Position numbers and translations under genes: made by a program. From Phycisphaerales bacterium UBA2396 (GTDB lineage: Bacteria; Planctomycetota; Phycisphaerae; Phycisphaerales; UBA1924): a stretch of DNA of 23,847 bases. The stretch covers positions 1,500 through 25,346 of the forward strand of contig DDSG01000048.1 of assembly GCA_002343325.1 (NCBI GenBank), given 5' to 3'. Numbering within the stretch: the stretch's first letter is position 1; every line of letters starts with the position of its first letter. Below are positions 1 to 8,355 of this stretch, in pieces. The notes beneath the pieces were generated by a model. That model saw only the letters and a list, made by a program, of their open reading frames with translations, did no database searches and had not been told where the DNA came from.

Positions 1-2
1 AG

Positions 3-1382
3 CCGGCCGCCGCCGCCACCGCCAACCGTGCCGCGGACGCCCTGCGCGAACGTCGCGAGACATGCGACGCGGCGAGCGATCAGTTGCAGCGTCTGCCGCG
101 GACCGACGCCCGCCTGGTCGCCGACGCGATCGCCCGATCGGCCACGGTGCTCGTGCGCGGGCCACGGCGCGAAGGGTCGACCATGCCCAGCGTGCGGGCG
201 TTGCCCTTCGAGCAGATCTTCCCGAACCAGGCGACGCTCGAATCGACCGGGCTTGCCAGCGCCGACCTTCGGCGTCGCGCGGAGGACCTGATCGCGGCCG
301 CCCTGGGCGTGCTGCGCGACCCCAACCCTCCGATCGTCGTGCTCGCCCACGCCGAGCCCGCCCTGAGCGACAAGCGCGTCCAGCTTTTTCAGGCGCTGAC
401 GGACCGGCTTGTGCGTGGCGGGATCGACGTGGTCGAGTGGAATCTGCTCGCCTCGTCCGAGCCTCCCGCGCTCACCAGGCTTGATCCCTCGGACTCACGC
501 CCCAAGGTCTTCCTGTTCCGAGGCCCGGACACCACGCAGGCCGCCGGAGCGAGCGGGGAGCCCAGCGGGCTCGACCGCCACCGCCAGGTCGCCGCCGCCG
601 CGGCGCTGATCGTGTCGCAGGGGCACGGCGTGCTGCTCTCGATCGGGCCGAGCATCGTGCCCGTGAGCACCCAGCCGGACGCGATGGACGCCGCCCTGTC
701 GCCGTTCGGCCTCGCTGTGCGTTCGGACCGCGTCCTGCTGAGCGAGGTTCGTCAGGGCTCCCAGCGGCAGGTCCTGACCGACACCTTCCCGACCGTCACG
801 GAGTCGACCAACCCGATCGCGCCATCGATCCGCGGGCTGCCCGTGCTGATGCCTTGGCCCGTCGCGTTCACGACGAGCGCCCAGGCCGCCGTGATTCTCG
901 AAGTCCCCTCGCGCCCGGAAACCTGGGGCGAATCGTCGTGGATGGGCTATCGCCTGGTGCCGCGGGCGCAGCGGGCGTTCGTGCAGGATGCCCCGAAGTT
1001 TGACGAAGGCCGCGACGATCGTCATGGCCCCTGGCCGGTCGCGGTCGCCGCCGAGCGAACGCTCGACAGCGGAGCGACGCAGCGTCTGGTCGCGGTGGGT
1101 TCGAATGACTGGCTCATCGATCCCGTCACGACGATGTCTCAGGGCAACGTCGATGGGCGAGCCACGCTGACCGCGCCGGGCAACCTCGAACTGGTCGAAT
1201 CATCGGTGCGATGGCTCGCCCGCCAGGACGGGCTGATCGGCGCCACGGCGTCCGCCCGGGGCGTCCCCCTCGTCGTCCCCATCGCCGACGGCACGCTCAC
1301 GCTGCTCTGGTGGACGCTCGTCGCCGGGATGCCCCTGGGGATCCTGCTGCTGGGCGTGCTGGTGCGGTGGCTGCGCGGCTAG
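3..1382 (+). CDS. GldG-like ABC transport auxiliary membrane protein (3' part)
   Basis: The reading frame is open from the first bases of the window, so the gene begins upstream and only its last 459 residues are seen. They resemble the periplasmic part of the GldG family, the auxiliary subunit encoded beside uncharacterised ABC-2 type exporters linked in Bacteroidetes to gliding. Visible hallmarks are a beta-strand segment PIVVLAHAEP, a later segment RLVAVGSNDWLID followed by NLELVESSVRWLARQDG (the usual end of this family's soluble domain), and one C-terminal membrane helix (LLWWTLVAGMPLGILLLGVLV) followed by a short basic tail. The family normally has a further N-terminal helix, which would lie outside the window. 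The ABC permease and ATPase partners are expected just upstream. Gliding itself should not be inferred. The last 183 bases overlap the opposite-strand zinc-ribbon gene. The family call is fairly secure; the substrate is unknown. Confidence 0.72.
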   Translation, partial: PAAAATANRAADALRERRETCDAASDQLQRLPRTDARLVADAIARSATVLVRGPRREGSTMPSVRALPFEQIFPNQATLESTGLASADLRRRAEDLIAAALGVLRDPNPPIVVLAHAEPALSDKRVQLFQALTDRLVRGGIDVVEWNLLASSEPPALTRLDPSDSRPKVFLFRGPDTTQAAGASGEPSGLDRHRQVAAAAALIVSQGHGVLLSIGPSIVPVSTQPDAMDAALSPFGLAVRSDRVLLSEVRQGSQRQVLTDTFPTVTESTNPIAPSIRGLPVLMPWPVAFTTSAQAAVILEVPSRPETWGESSWMGYRLVPRAQRAFVQDAPKFDEGRDDRHGPWPVAVAAERTLDSGATQRLVAVGSNDWLIDPVTTMSQGNVDGRATLTAPGNLELVESSVRWLARQDGLIGATASARGVPLVVPIADGTLTLLWWTLVAGMPLGILLLGVLVRWLRG

Positions 1383-1799
1383 CCGGGGCGCACGCACCAC
1401 ACGCGAGCGGCCGTTCCCGCGAACCCTGGGCCTGACCATCGCGTCGATGGTGCCGCACTCCGGGCAGGTCTTTCCGGGGCCGGCGGGACGCATGTCATAC
1501 CCGCACCTGCGGCAGTGAAAGTCGGGCTGGCTCTTGCCCAGCGAGACGATGTAGAGCCCGCTCACAAGGATCAAGGCCATGAAAGGCCAGATCAGGATCT
1601 CGATCATGGGCATCGGAACACGTCCCTCGGTGCCCGGGAGGCCGTTGAGCCCGAGCCGGATGAGGTAGAGCCCCAAGACCCCGCCGAGCACCGCCGCCAC
1701 CCCACGCCATGACCTTCGCCAGGCGAACGCCATGGCCCAGATGACCGCAGTATAGAGGGAGAACAGGAACACGCGACTCTGATTGTTCGCCGCCCGCAT
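1200..1799 (-). CDS. Small membrane protein with C-terminal zinc ribbon
   Basis: A 199-residue protein of unknown function. Three hydrophobic segments (about residues 9-27, 33-51 and 64-85) are followed by a zinc-ribbon of two CxxC knuckles, C96-x2-C99 (CRRCGYDM) and C112-x2-C115 (CPECG), which probably faces the cytoplasm. The CRRCGYD/CPECG ribbon behind membrane helices is, from memory, very frequent in planctomycete proteins. The start ATG lies 22 bases after the DUF444 stop codon, so the two may be co-transcribed, although no good Shine-Dalgarno is visible. Residues from about 139 onward are low-complexity, rich in P, R, Q, D and G, and are read antisense from the end of the GldG-like gene. 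This tail is unlikely to be a conserved domain and may reflect loss of an earlier stop codon. The N-terminal 120 residues are convincing; the true C-terminus is uncertain. Confidence 0.65.
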   Translation of the reverse strand: MRAANNQSRVFLFSLYTAVIWAMAFAWRRSWRGVAAVLGGVLGLYLIRLGLNGLPGTEGRVPMPMIEILIWPFMALILVSGLYIVSLGKSQPDFHCRRCGYDMRPAGPGKTCPECGTIDAMVRPRVRGNGRSRVVRAPRLAAQPPHQHAQQQDPQGHPGDERPPEQRERAVGDGDDEGDAPGGRRGADQPVLAGEPSHR

Positions 1800-1821
1800 C
1801 CAACAGGATGCCCGGGCGGGC

Positions 1822-2931
<1,110 letters not shown>

Positions 2932-3116
2932 CGGTGGATTCCGAGGGGTGCGCCCGCAGAAGGATGCGCACGGGTTGCCCGCACGGATTCCATCATCGGC
3001 CTGAACAGGCGGAGGGATGGGTGAAACTCAAAGACGGGGTTGGAAAGACCCCCTCTACGGGGAATATGTTCGAGAACTAATTGAATTGGAACGACCCGGC
3101 CTCTGCCCGCGGTCGC

Positions 3117-3122
3117 TATATT
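3117..3122 (+). promoter_or_regulatory. Candidate -10 box upstream of the lipid operon
   Basis: TATATT stands out in the GC-rich 255-base gap between the divergent DUF444 and desaturase genes. It would give a transcript start near 3129 and a leader of about 58 bases before the desaturase ATG. No -35 match is seen at 16-18 bases, so this is only a candidate. Nothing else in 2932-3186 is recognisable. Confidence 0.3.
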
Positions 3123-3186
3123 GCAGACCGGTGCCTCCGGATGGCTGGCGGCACGCTCGGCGAGGACTCGGAAGGATCTGACAGGC

Positions 3187-4143
3187 ATGACAGCAACGAA
3201 CGGGCAGGCGCGGGCAGGGGTGATCAAGCGGGCATTGGGTTTCTGGATCGATTCCACCGTCACAGTGCAAGAGGGTGGAGAAGAGTCGAGGTTGGCGCGA
3301 TTTTTGCGCGTCGTGCCGTTCGTGCTGATGCACCTGGGCTGTTTGCTCGTCCTCTGGGCCGGGTGGTCCTGGGTTGCCGTGGGTGTTGCCGTGGGGTTCT
3401 ACGCCGTGCGGATGTTCGCGATCACCGCGTTCTACCACCGCTACTTCAGCCACCGCAGCTTCAAGACGTCCAGACCGATGCAGTTCATCTTTGCGGTGCT
3501 GGGATGCACGGCGGTTCAGCGCGGCCCCCTGTGGTGGGCGGCGCACCACCGTGAACATCACCGGCACAGCGACGACGAGGGCGACCTGCACAGCCCGAAG
3601 CTGCACGGCCTGATCTTTGCGCACATGCTGTGGTTCCTTCAGCCCGACGCCCGGCAGACCAACACCAAGGCCGTCCCGGACCTGATGAAGTTCCCTGAAC
3701 TGCGCTGGATCGACCGGTACGACGGTCTGGTGCCCGTGGCGATGGCGGCGGGAATGTTCGGCCTGGGCTGGCTGCTGCAGGCGATCTGGCCTTCGCTTGG
3801 CACCAGCGGCTGGCAGATGCTCGCGTGGGGGTTCTTCGTGTCGACGGTGGTGTGCTATCACGCGACGTACACGATCAACAGCCTGGCGCACACGTGGGGG
3901 AACCGCCGGTTCAAGACGACCGACGACAGCCGGAACAACTTCTGGCTCGCGCTGCTGACCTTCGGGGAAGGGTGGCACAACAACCACCATCACTTCCCGG
4001 GCTCGGTTCGGCAGGGGTTCTACTGGTGGGAGCTTGACCTTACCTATTACGTGCTGTGGGCGATGTCCAAGGTGCGGCTCGTGTGGGACCTCAACCCCGT
4101 GCCGGCCCGGGTCTATGCGCACGCCGAGACGCCGAGGCACTAA
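3187..4143 (+). CDS. Acyl-CoA desaturase (delta-9 type fatty acid desaturase)
   Basis: A 318-residue membrane di-iron desaturase that should insert a cis double bond in an acyl-CoA chain, using O2 and an electron donor. All three histidine boxes are visible: HRYFSH (84-89), HHREHH (120-125) and HNNHHH (264-269), with an extra NSLAHTWG segment (H235) typical of the stearoyl-CoA desaturase group. Hydrophobic pairs flank the boxes (about 43-80, 100-115, 180-200 and 210-228). The ATG at 3187 is preferred over an in-frame upstream start because a GGAAGG sits 11 bases before it and the family N-terminus needs no extension. It is the first gene of the lipid operon: only three bases separate its TAA from the next start. 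The family is secure; chain length and double-bond position are not readable. Confidence 0.93.
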   Translation: MTATNGQARAGVIKRALGFWIDSTVTVQEGGEESRLARFLRVVPFVLMHLGCLLVLWAGWSWVAVGVAVGFYAVRMFAITAFYHRYFSHRSFKTSRPMQFIFAVLGCTAVQRGPLWWAAHHREHHRHSDDEGDLHSPKLHGLIFAHMLWFLQPDARQTNTKAVPDLMKFPELRWIDRYDGLVPVAMAAGMFGLGWLLQAIWPSLGTSGWQMLAWGFFVSTVVCYHATYTINSLAHTWGNRRFKTTDDSRNNFWLALLTFGEGWHNNHHHFPGSVRQGFYWWELDLTYYVLWAMSKVRLVWDLNPVPARVYAHAETPRH

Positions 4144-4146
4144 ACC

Positions 4147-5460
4147 GTGCGGAGCCTGACGAGGCCTCCCCGCGTGGTGGTGGTCGGCTCGGGGATCTCG
4201 GGCCTGTCCGCGGCGTGGTGGCTTCGGGACGTCTGCTCGCTCACGATCCTCGAGGCGAACGAGCACCTTGGCGGACACACGCACACCCACGACATCGAGA
4301 TCGCGGGTCGGCCGATCGCGGTCGATACGGGGTTCATCGTCTTCAACGATCGGACCTACCCCCTCTTCGCGAGGCTGCTGAACGAACTGGGCGTTCAGAG
4401 CCGGGGCAGCGCGATGAGCTTCAGTGTCCGGAACGATGCGCTCGATCTTGAGTACAACGGGAACGGCCCGAGAGAGCTGTTCGCCCAGCGTCGCAACCTG
4501 GTGAGGCCGGGGTTCTGGCGGATGCTGCGGGACATCGCGAGGCTCGGACGGGAGGCGAAGCGTGCGCTGGCCGAGGGGCCGATCGATCCGTCGCTGACGT
4601 TGCGCGAGTTCCTGTCGCGCGGGGGGTACTCGCGCGAGCTGGCGGAGTGGTACCTGACGCCGATGACGGGCGCGGTGTGGTCGGCGACGCCGGAGGCGGC
4701 GGTCGAGATTCCTTTCGTGTTCTTCGCCCGCTTCTTTGAGAATCACGCGTTCTTTGACCTGGGCAGCAGGCCCGTGTGGAGAACCGTCGTCGGGGGTTCG
4801 CGGGAGTACATCCGCGCGATGGTGCCGAAACTTCAGGCAACGATCCGAACAGGGTGCGCAGTCCGCGGGATCGCGAGGACCCCGGATGGTGTGCGGATCC
4901 GGACGGCGGAGGGCGTGGAGGAGTTCGACGCGGCGGTGATCGCCACGCACGGGGACACGGCGCTGTCGCTGCTGGAAGATCCGACACCGATCGAGCGGCA
5001 GGTGCTGGGCGCGATGCCGTATCAGTCGAACGAGGCGGTCTTGCACACGGACGCGTCGGTCATGCCGAGGCGTCGGGCGGTGTGGGCCTCGTGGAACGCG
5101 CTGGTGGACGGCCGCGCCGGCCCGGTGGGTGTGACGTACTACATGAACAGGCTTCAGGGGCTCGACACGCCGCCCGATCAGCCTGTGCTGGTCACGCTCA
5201 ACCGGACGGACCGGATCCACCCCTCGCGGATCATCCGCCGGCTTCGCTACGAGCACCCGGTGTTCACATCGGGGACGCTGGGGGCTCAGAAGCGATGGGC
5301 GGACGTGAGCCGCGGGAGAACGTTCTTTGCGGGGGCGGCGTGGAGGTACGGCTTTCACGAGGACGGGTGCATGAGCGGGCTGCGGGCGGCGGACGCGGTG
5401 CGGGCGTCGCTCGGGCTGCCGCCGTTGGCCCGCCCGACCCACGCTACGATGGCGTGGTGA
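4147..5460 (+). CDS. FAD-dependent oxidoreductase (COG2907-type, amine-oxidase fold)
   Basis: A 437-residue flavoprotein. The N-terminal Rossmann motif GSGISG (14-19) is followed by an acidic strand end (LEANEHLGGHTHTH) and an AVDTGFIVFN segment, a pattern characteristic of the NAD/FAD-binding group that lies beside DUF1365 and CFA synthase genes in many Proteobacteria. The C-terminal FAD contact is seen as TFFAGAAWRYGFHEDG. The start is GTG three bases after the desaturase stop, with a GAGG nine bases upstream inside that gene. The stop overlaps the next GTG start (GTGA), so translation is probably coupled. The context suggests oxidation or desaturation of a lipid acyl chain, possibly next to the methylation site, but the substrate is not proven. 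No membrane segment is evident. Confidence 0.87.
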   Translation: MRSLTRPPRVVVVGSGISGLSAAWWLRDVCSLTILEANEHLGGHTHTHDIEIAGRPIAVDTGFIVFNDRTYPLFARLLNELGVQSRGSAMSFSVRNDALDLEYNGNGPRELFAQRRNLVRPGFWRMLRDIARLGREAKRALAEGPIDPSLTLREFLSRGGYSRELAEWYLTPMTGAVWSATPEAAVEIPFVFFARFFENHAFFDLGSRPVWRTVVGGSREYIRAMVPKLQATIRTGCAVRGIARTPDGVRIRTAEGVEEFDAAVIATHGDTALSLLEDPTPIERQVLGAMPYQSNEAVLHTDASVMPRRRAVWASWNALVDGRAGPVGVTYYMNRLQGLDTPPDQPVLVTLNRTDRIHPSRIIRRLRYEHPVFTSGTLGAQKRWADVSRGRTFFAGAAWRYGFHEDGCMSGLRAADAVRASLGLPPLARPTHATMAW

Positions 5461-6266
5461 GCCTGGCGAGCGCGATCTACGAGGGGGTGGTGCGACATCG
5501 GCGGATGAGGCCTCGTCCGCACGAGTTCGCCCAGCGGCTGTACATGATGTACCTCGACCTGGACGAGTTGTCGAGCCTGTTCGATCAGCGATGGCTATGG
5601 AGCGTTGATCGTCGCAACGTGGCGTCGTGGCGTCGCGAGGATTATCTGGGTCCGACCGACATTCCCATGCGGGAAGCGGTCGAGCGGGTGGTCCGCGAGC
5701 GGACGGGGGCGGCGTGCCCGGGCCCGATCCGCATGCTGACGCACCTTCGCTACTTCGGGCACGCGTTCAATCCGGTGACGTTCTACTACTGCTTTGATGC
5801 CTCGGGAAAGAAGGTCGAGCGGGTGGTCAGCGAGATCACCAACACCCCCTGGAAGGAACGGCACGCGTATGTCGTGCCCGGGACCGAGGCGGAGCTGGAC
5901 TCGGCGGAGTCGGACGGGACGGATCGCGGCGTGGGCGGGCGGTTCCGCAAGAACTTTCATGTCTCGCCCTTCATGCCGATGGACCATGAGTACCGGTGGT
6001 ACTTCCGCCCGCCGCGGCCGGAGACGGGCTCGCCGCTGGTGGTGCATATGGAGAACTGGGACGGGCAAGGCAGGCTGTTTGATGCATCCCTGTTGCTCAG
6101 GCGCGTCGAAATCAGCGGCATGTCCCTGTCTCGCGTGCTTGTGAGGTATCCGCTCATGACCTTGGCTGTCGTGTGGGGCATCTATTGGAACGCCCTTCGG
6201 CTTCGGCTGAAGGGCGTGCCGGTGCACGATCACCCCAAGTGGTCTTCTGCGGGGGGTGCGGCATGA
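5457..6266 (+). CDS. DUF1365 domain protein
   Basis: A 269-residue protein of the DUF1365 (COG3496) family, of unknown biochemical function. Typical family blocks are present: AIYEGVVRHRRMRPRPHEF at the N-terminus, YLDLDEL, RMLTHLRYFGHAFNPVTFYY, VVSEITNTPWKERHAYV, and NFHVSPFMPMDHEYRW. The GTG at 5457 overlaps the preceding stop (GTGA); this start places the YEGVVRH block at the usual distance from the N-terminus. An in-frame GTG immediately before it is an alternative. The TGA stop overlaps the next ATG (ATGA). The family is almost always encoded between a COG2907 flavoprotein and a CFA-like methyltransferase, exactly as here, so it is presumed to serve the same lipid modification. A TACGAT six bases before the start could be an internal promoter. 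Confidence 0.88.
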   Translation: MSLASAIYEGVVRHRRMRPRPHEFAQRLYMMYLDLDELSSLFDQRWLWSVDRRNVASWRREDYLGPTDIPMREAVERVVRERTGAACPGPIRMLTHLRYFGHAFNPVTFYYCFDASGKKVERVVSEITNTPWKERHAYVVPGTEAELDSAESDGTDRGVGGRFRKNFHVSPFMPMDHEYRWYFRPPRPETGSPLVVHMENWDGQGRLFDASLLLRRVEISGMSLSRVLVRYPLMTLAVVWGIYWNALRLRLKGVPVHDHPKWSSAGGAA

Positions 6267-7546
6267 GCGGGATGCACACGGCCGAGCCGCCGACCGCAGG
6301 CGGGGCCCAGATCCAAAGTCAGAGGGCGGCCGGGGGGCGGGGGGGGCTCGCGGCATCGATCGCTCGGGGGCTCGTGAAGCGGGCGCTCGGCGGTCTTCGA
6401 TCGGGCACGATCGAGATCAGCGAACGCGGCCGGCGGGAGGCGTTTGGGAAGCCCGGGGATCTGTCGGCGTCGCTGGAGGTTCACGAGCTGTCGTTCTGGA
6501 GTGCGGCGGCGTTCGGCGGCAGCGTCGGCGCGGGCGAGTCGTACATGCGCGGCGACTGGTCGTGCGACGACCTGACGAGCCTTTGCCGGATGTTCATCCG
6601 AGATCGGCATGTGTTCAGCTCGCTCGACGGCGCGTGGACCGGGCTCATCAAGCCTGTGCGACGCGTGGCGCACGCGATCTCTCGAAACACCAGGTCCGGG
6701 AGCAAGCGGAACATCTCGAGGCATTACGATCTGTCCAACGAGTTCTTCTCGCTCTGGCTGGATCCGACGATGATGTATAGCTGCGCCCTGTTCGAGGAAG
6801 AAGACGGGCGCCCCGTGCCGCCGAGTGACCTGGAGCGGGCGCAGTTCCTGCGGCTTGAACGGATCTGCAAAGTGCTGAAGCTGTCGCCGGCCGACCATCT
6901 GCTGGAGATCGGGACGGGCTGGGGCGGGATGGCGATGCACGCGGCGTCGCGGTTTGGGTGCCGGGTCACCACGACCACGATCTCGAAGGAACAGGCGAGG
7001 ATGGCCCGCGAGCGGGTGGCGGCGGCCGGGCTTTCGGGTCTGGTCACGGTGATCGAGGAAGACTATCGCGACCTGCGGGGGTCGTACGACGCGCTGGTGA
7101 GCCTCGAGATGATCGAGGCGGTCGGGCATCAGTACCAGGACCGGTATTTCGCGTCGTGCGCGGGGCTGCTGCGGGCGGGGGCTCCGTTCCTGCTGCAGTC
7201 GATCGTGATCGCGGACGAGCACTACGAGGAAGCGCTGGGGTTCGTGGACTTCATCAAGAAGCATGTCTTTCCGGGCAGTTTCATGCCGGCCCGCTCGCCC
7301 ATCCGGGCGTCGGCGTCGAGGGCGGGGCTTCGCGAGGCCGACACGCTCGAGATCGGCCCGCACTACGCGACGACACTGGCCGAGTGGCGGCGGCGATTCG
7401 TCCAGCACGAGGCGCAGGTGCGGGCGATGGGCTTCGGGGATGAATTCCTGCGGATGTGGACGTTCTACCTCTGCTACTGCGAGGCGGGCTTCGCGGAGCG
7501 ACACCTTGGCGACGTTCAGTTCCTGTTTGTCAAGGATCGGACATGA
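6263..7546 (+). CDS. CFA-synthase-like SAM-dependent methyltransferase, first copy
   Basis: A 427-residue enzyme of the cyclopropane-fatty-acyl-phospholipid synthase family, which transfers a one-carbon unit from SAM to the double bond of a membrane acyl chain. The N-terminal lipid-binding domain (about 40-130) leads to the block ISRHYDLSNEFFSLWLD (151-167), MMYSCALF (170-177, with C174 matching the conserved bicarbonate-site Cys of E. coli Cfa), and the SAM loop LLEIGTGWGG (213-222). The segment SLEMIEAVG (280-288) replaces the usual MFEHVG, so the bicarbonate-site His is Ala286. From memory, EMIEAVG marks the subfamily found beside DUF1365, which may methylate or methylenate rather than cyclopropanate. 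The ATG overlaps the DUF1365 stop (ATGA). The first 35 residues are an unconserved Gly/Ala-rich extension. Confidence 0.9.
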   Translation: MSGMHTAEPPTAGGAQIQSQRAAGGRGGLAASIARGLVKRALGGLRSGTIEISERGRREAFGKPGDLSASLEVHELSFWSAAAFGGSVGAGESYMRGDWSCDDLTSLCRMFIRDRHVFSSLDGAWTGLIKPVRRVAHAISRNTRSGSKRNISRHYDLSNEFFSLWLDPTMMYSCALFEEEDGRPVPPSDLERAQFLRLERICKVLKLSPADHLLEIGTGWGGMAMHAASRFGCRVTTTTISKEQARMARERVAAAGLSGLVTVIEEDYRDLRGSYDALVSLEMIEAVGHQYQDRYFASCAGLLRAGAPFLLQSIVIADEHYEEALGFVDFIKKHVFPGSFMPARSPIRASASRAGLREADTLEIGPHYATTLAEWRRRFVQHEAQVRAMGFGDEFLRMWTFYLCYCEAGFAERHLGDVQFLFVKDRT

Positions 7547-8355
7547 TCGAGTCGCCCTGGGTGCTGTGGCTTCTCGCGTGGGCGGGGTCGGGGGTGCTGC
7601 TGGCGCTGCTGTGGCTCGATCAGCGTCGTCGCAGCGACGCGACGCTGGTGGATGTCGGGTGGACGCTGGCGCTTGGCGGATCGGCGGTGTTCTACGCGAT
7701 CGCGGGGGATGGGCACGCGTGGAGCCGCGGGCTGGCCGGAGTGCTGGGCGGAGTGTGGTGCGTTCGACTGTCGTGGCATCTGCTGAGGGATCGGGTGCTG
7801 CCGGGCAAGGGCGAAGATTCGCGGTACGCGTATCTGAGGTCGCACTGGGGCGATCGCCAGCACGCGAAGTTCTTCTGGTTCTATCAGGCTCAGGCGCTGG
7901 CGGCGGCGGCGCTCAGCTATCCATACCTTGTGATCGCCCGGACGCAGTCGTCGCCGACGGACGCGGCGGTGCTGCCCTTCGCGGCGGCGGGTGTCGCGCT
8001 GTTCATCCTGGCTATGGCGAACGAATCGCTGGCGGATCATCAACTGGCACGCTTCCGCGCGAATCCAGCGAACAAGGGGAAGACGTGCCGGGCGGGGTGG
8101 TGGCGGTACTCGCGACACCCGAACTACTTCTTCGAATGGCTCGTGTGGATCGCGCTGGGCGTGGCGGCGACGCCCGGGCCCGGCGGATGGTGGGCGTGGG
8201 GAGCGCCGGCGGCGATGTTGCTGCTGGTGACGAAGATCAGCGGGATTCCGTGGGCCGAGCAGCAGAGTCTGCGAAGCCGCGGGGACGACTATCGGCGGTA
8301 CCAGCGGGAGACTTCGGCGTTTGTGCCGTGGTTCTCTCGGGCGGAGGCAGGATGA
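7543..8355 (+). CDS. DUF1295 membrane protein (steroid 5-alpha-reductase-like fold)
   Basis: A 270-residue polytopic membrane protein of the DUF1295 (COG3752) family. Hydrophobic segments lie near residues 5-24, 38-55, 64-80, 110-130, 142-160, 195-210 and 218-230. The conserved C-terminal part has ADHQLARF (164-171), GWWRYSRHPNYFFEW (185-199) and a terminal YRRYQRETSAFVPWF. This signature is shared with steroid 5-alpha reductases and isoprenylcysteine methyltransferases and suggests NADPH or SAM binding at the membrane face. DUF1295 genes recur next to COG2907, DUF1365 and CFA genes; a role in reducing a methylenated acyl intermediate is an attractive guess only. Both ends overlap their neighbours by four bases (ATGA), so it is embedded in the coupled operon. 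Confidence 0.87.
   Translation: MIESPWVLWLLAWAGSGVLLALLWLDQRRRSDATLVDVGWTLALGGSAVFYAIAGDGHAWSRGLAGVLGGVWCVRLSWHLLRDRVLPGKGEDSRYAYLRSHWGDRQHAKFFWFYQAQALAAAALSYPYLVIARTQSSPTDAAVLPFAAAGVALFILAMANESLADHQLARFRANPANKGKTCRAGWWRYSRHPNYFFEWLVWIALGVAATPGPGGWWAWGAPAAMLLLVTKISGIPWAEQQSLRSRGDDYRRYQRETSAFVPWFSRAEAG

Noticed and set aside
3025..3060. Possible small hairpins (GGGGT/ACCCC and CCCC/GGGG) in the DUF444-desaturase gap
   Set aside because: The stems are only four to five pairs, common by chance in GC-rich DNA, and no T run follows.
3055..5442. Very long minus-strand open frame opposite the desaturase and FAD oxidoreductase genes
   Set aside because: Its product is Arg/Pro/His-rich low complexity and lies antisense to two genes with clear catalytic motifs; it is a GC-rich shadow frame.
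7263..8351. Upstream extension of the second CFA-like gene to an earlier start
   Set aside because: The extension overlaps the first CFA-like and DUF1295 genes in another frame and is Arg/Gly-rich; the ATGA overlap at 8352 is a natural start.
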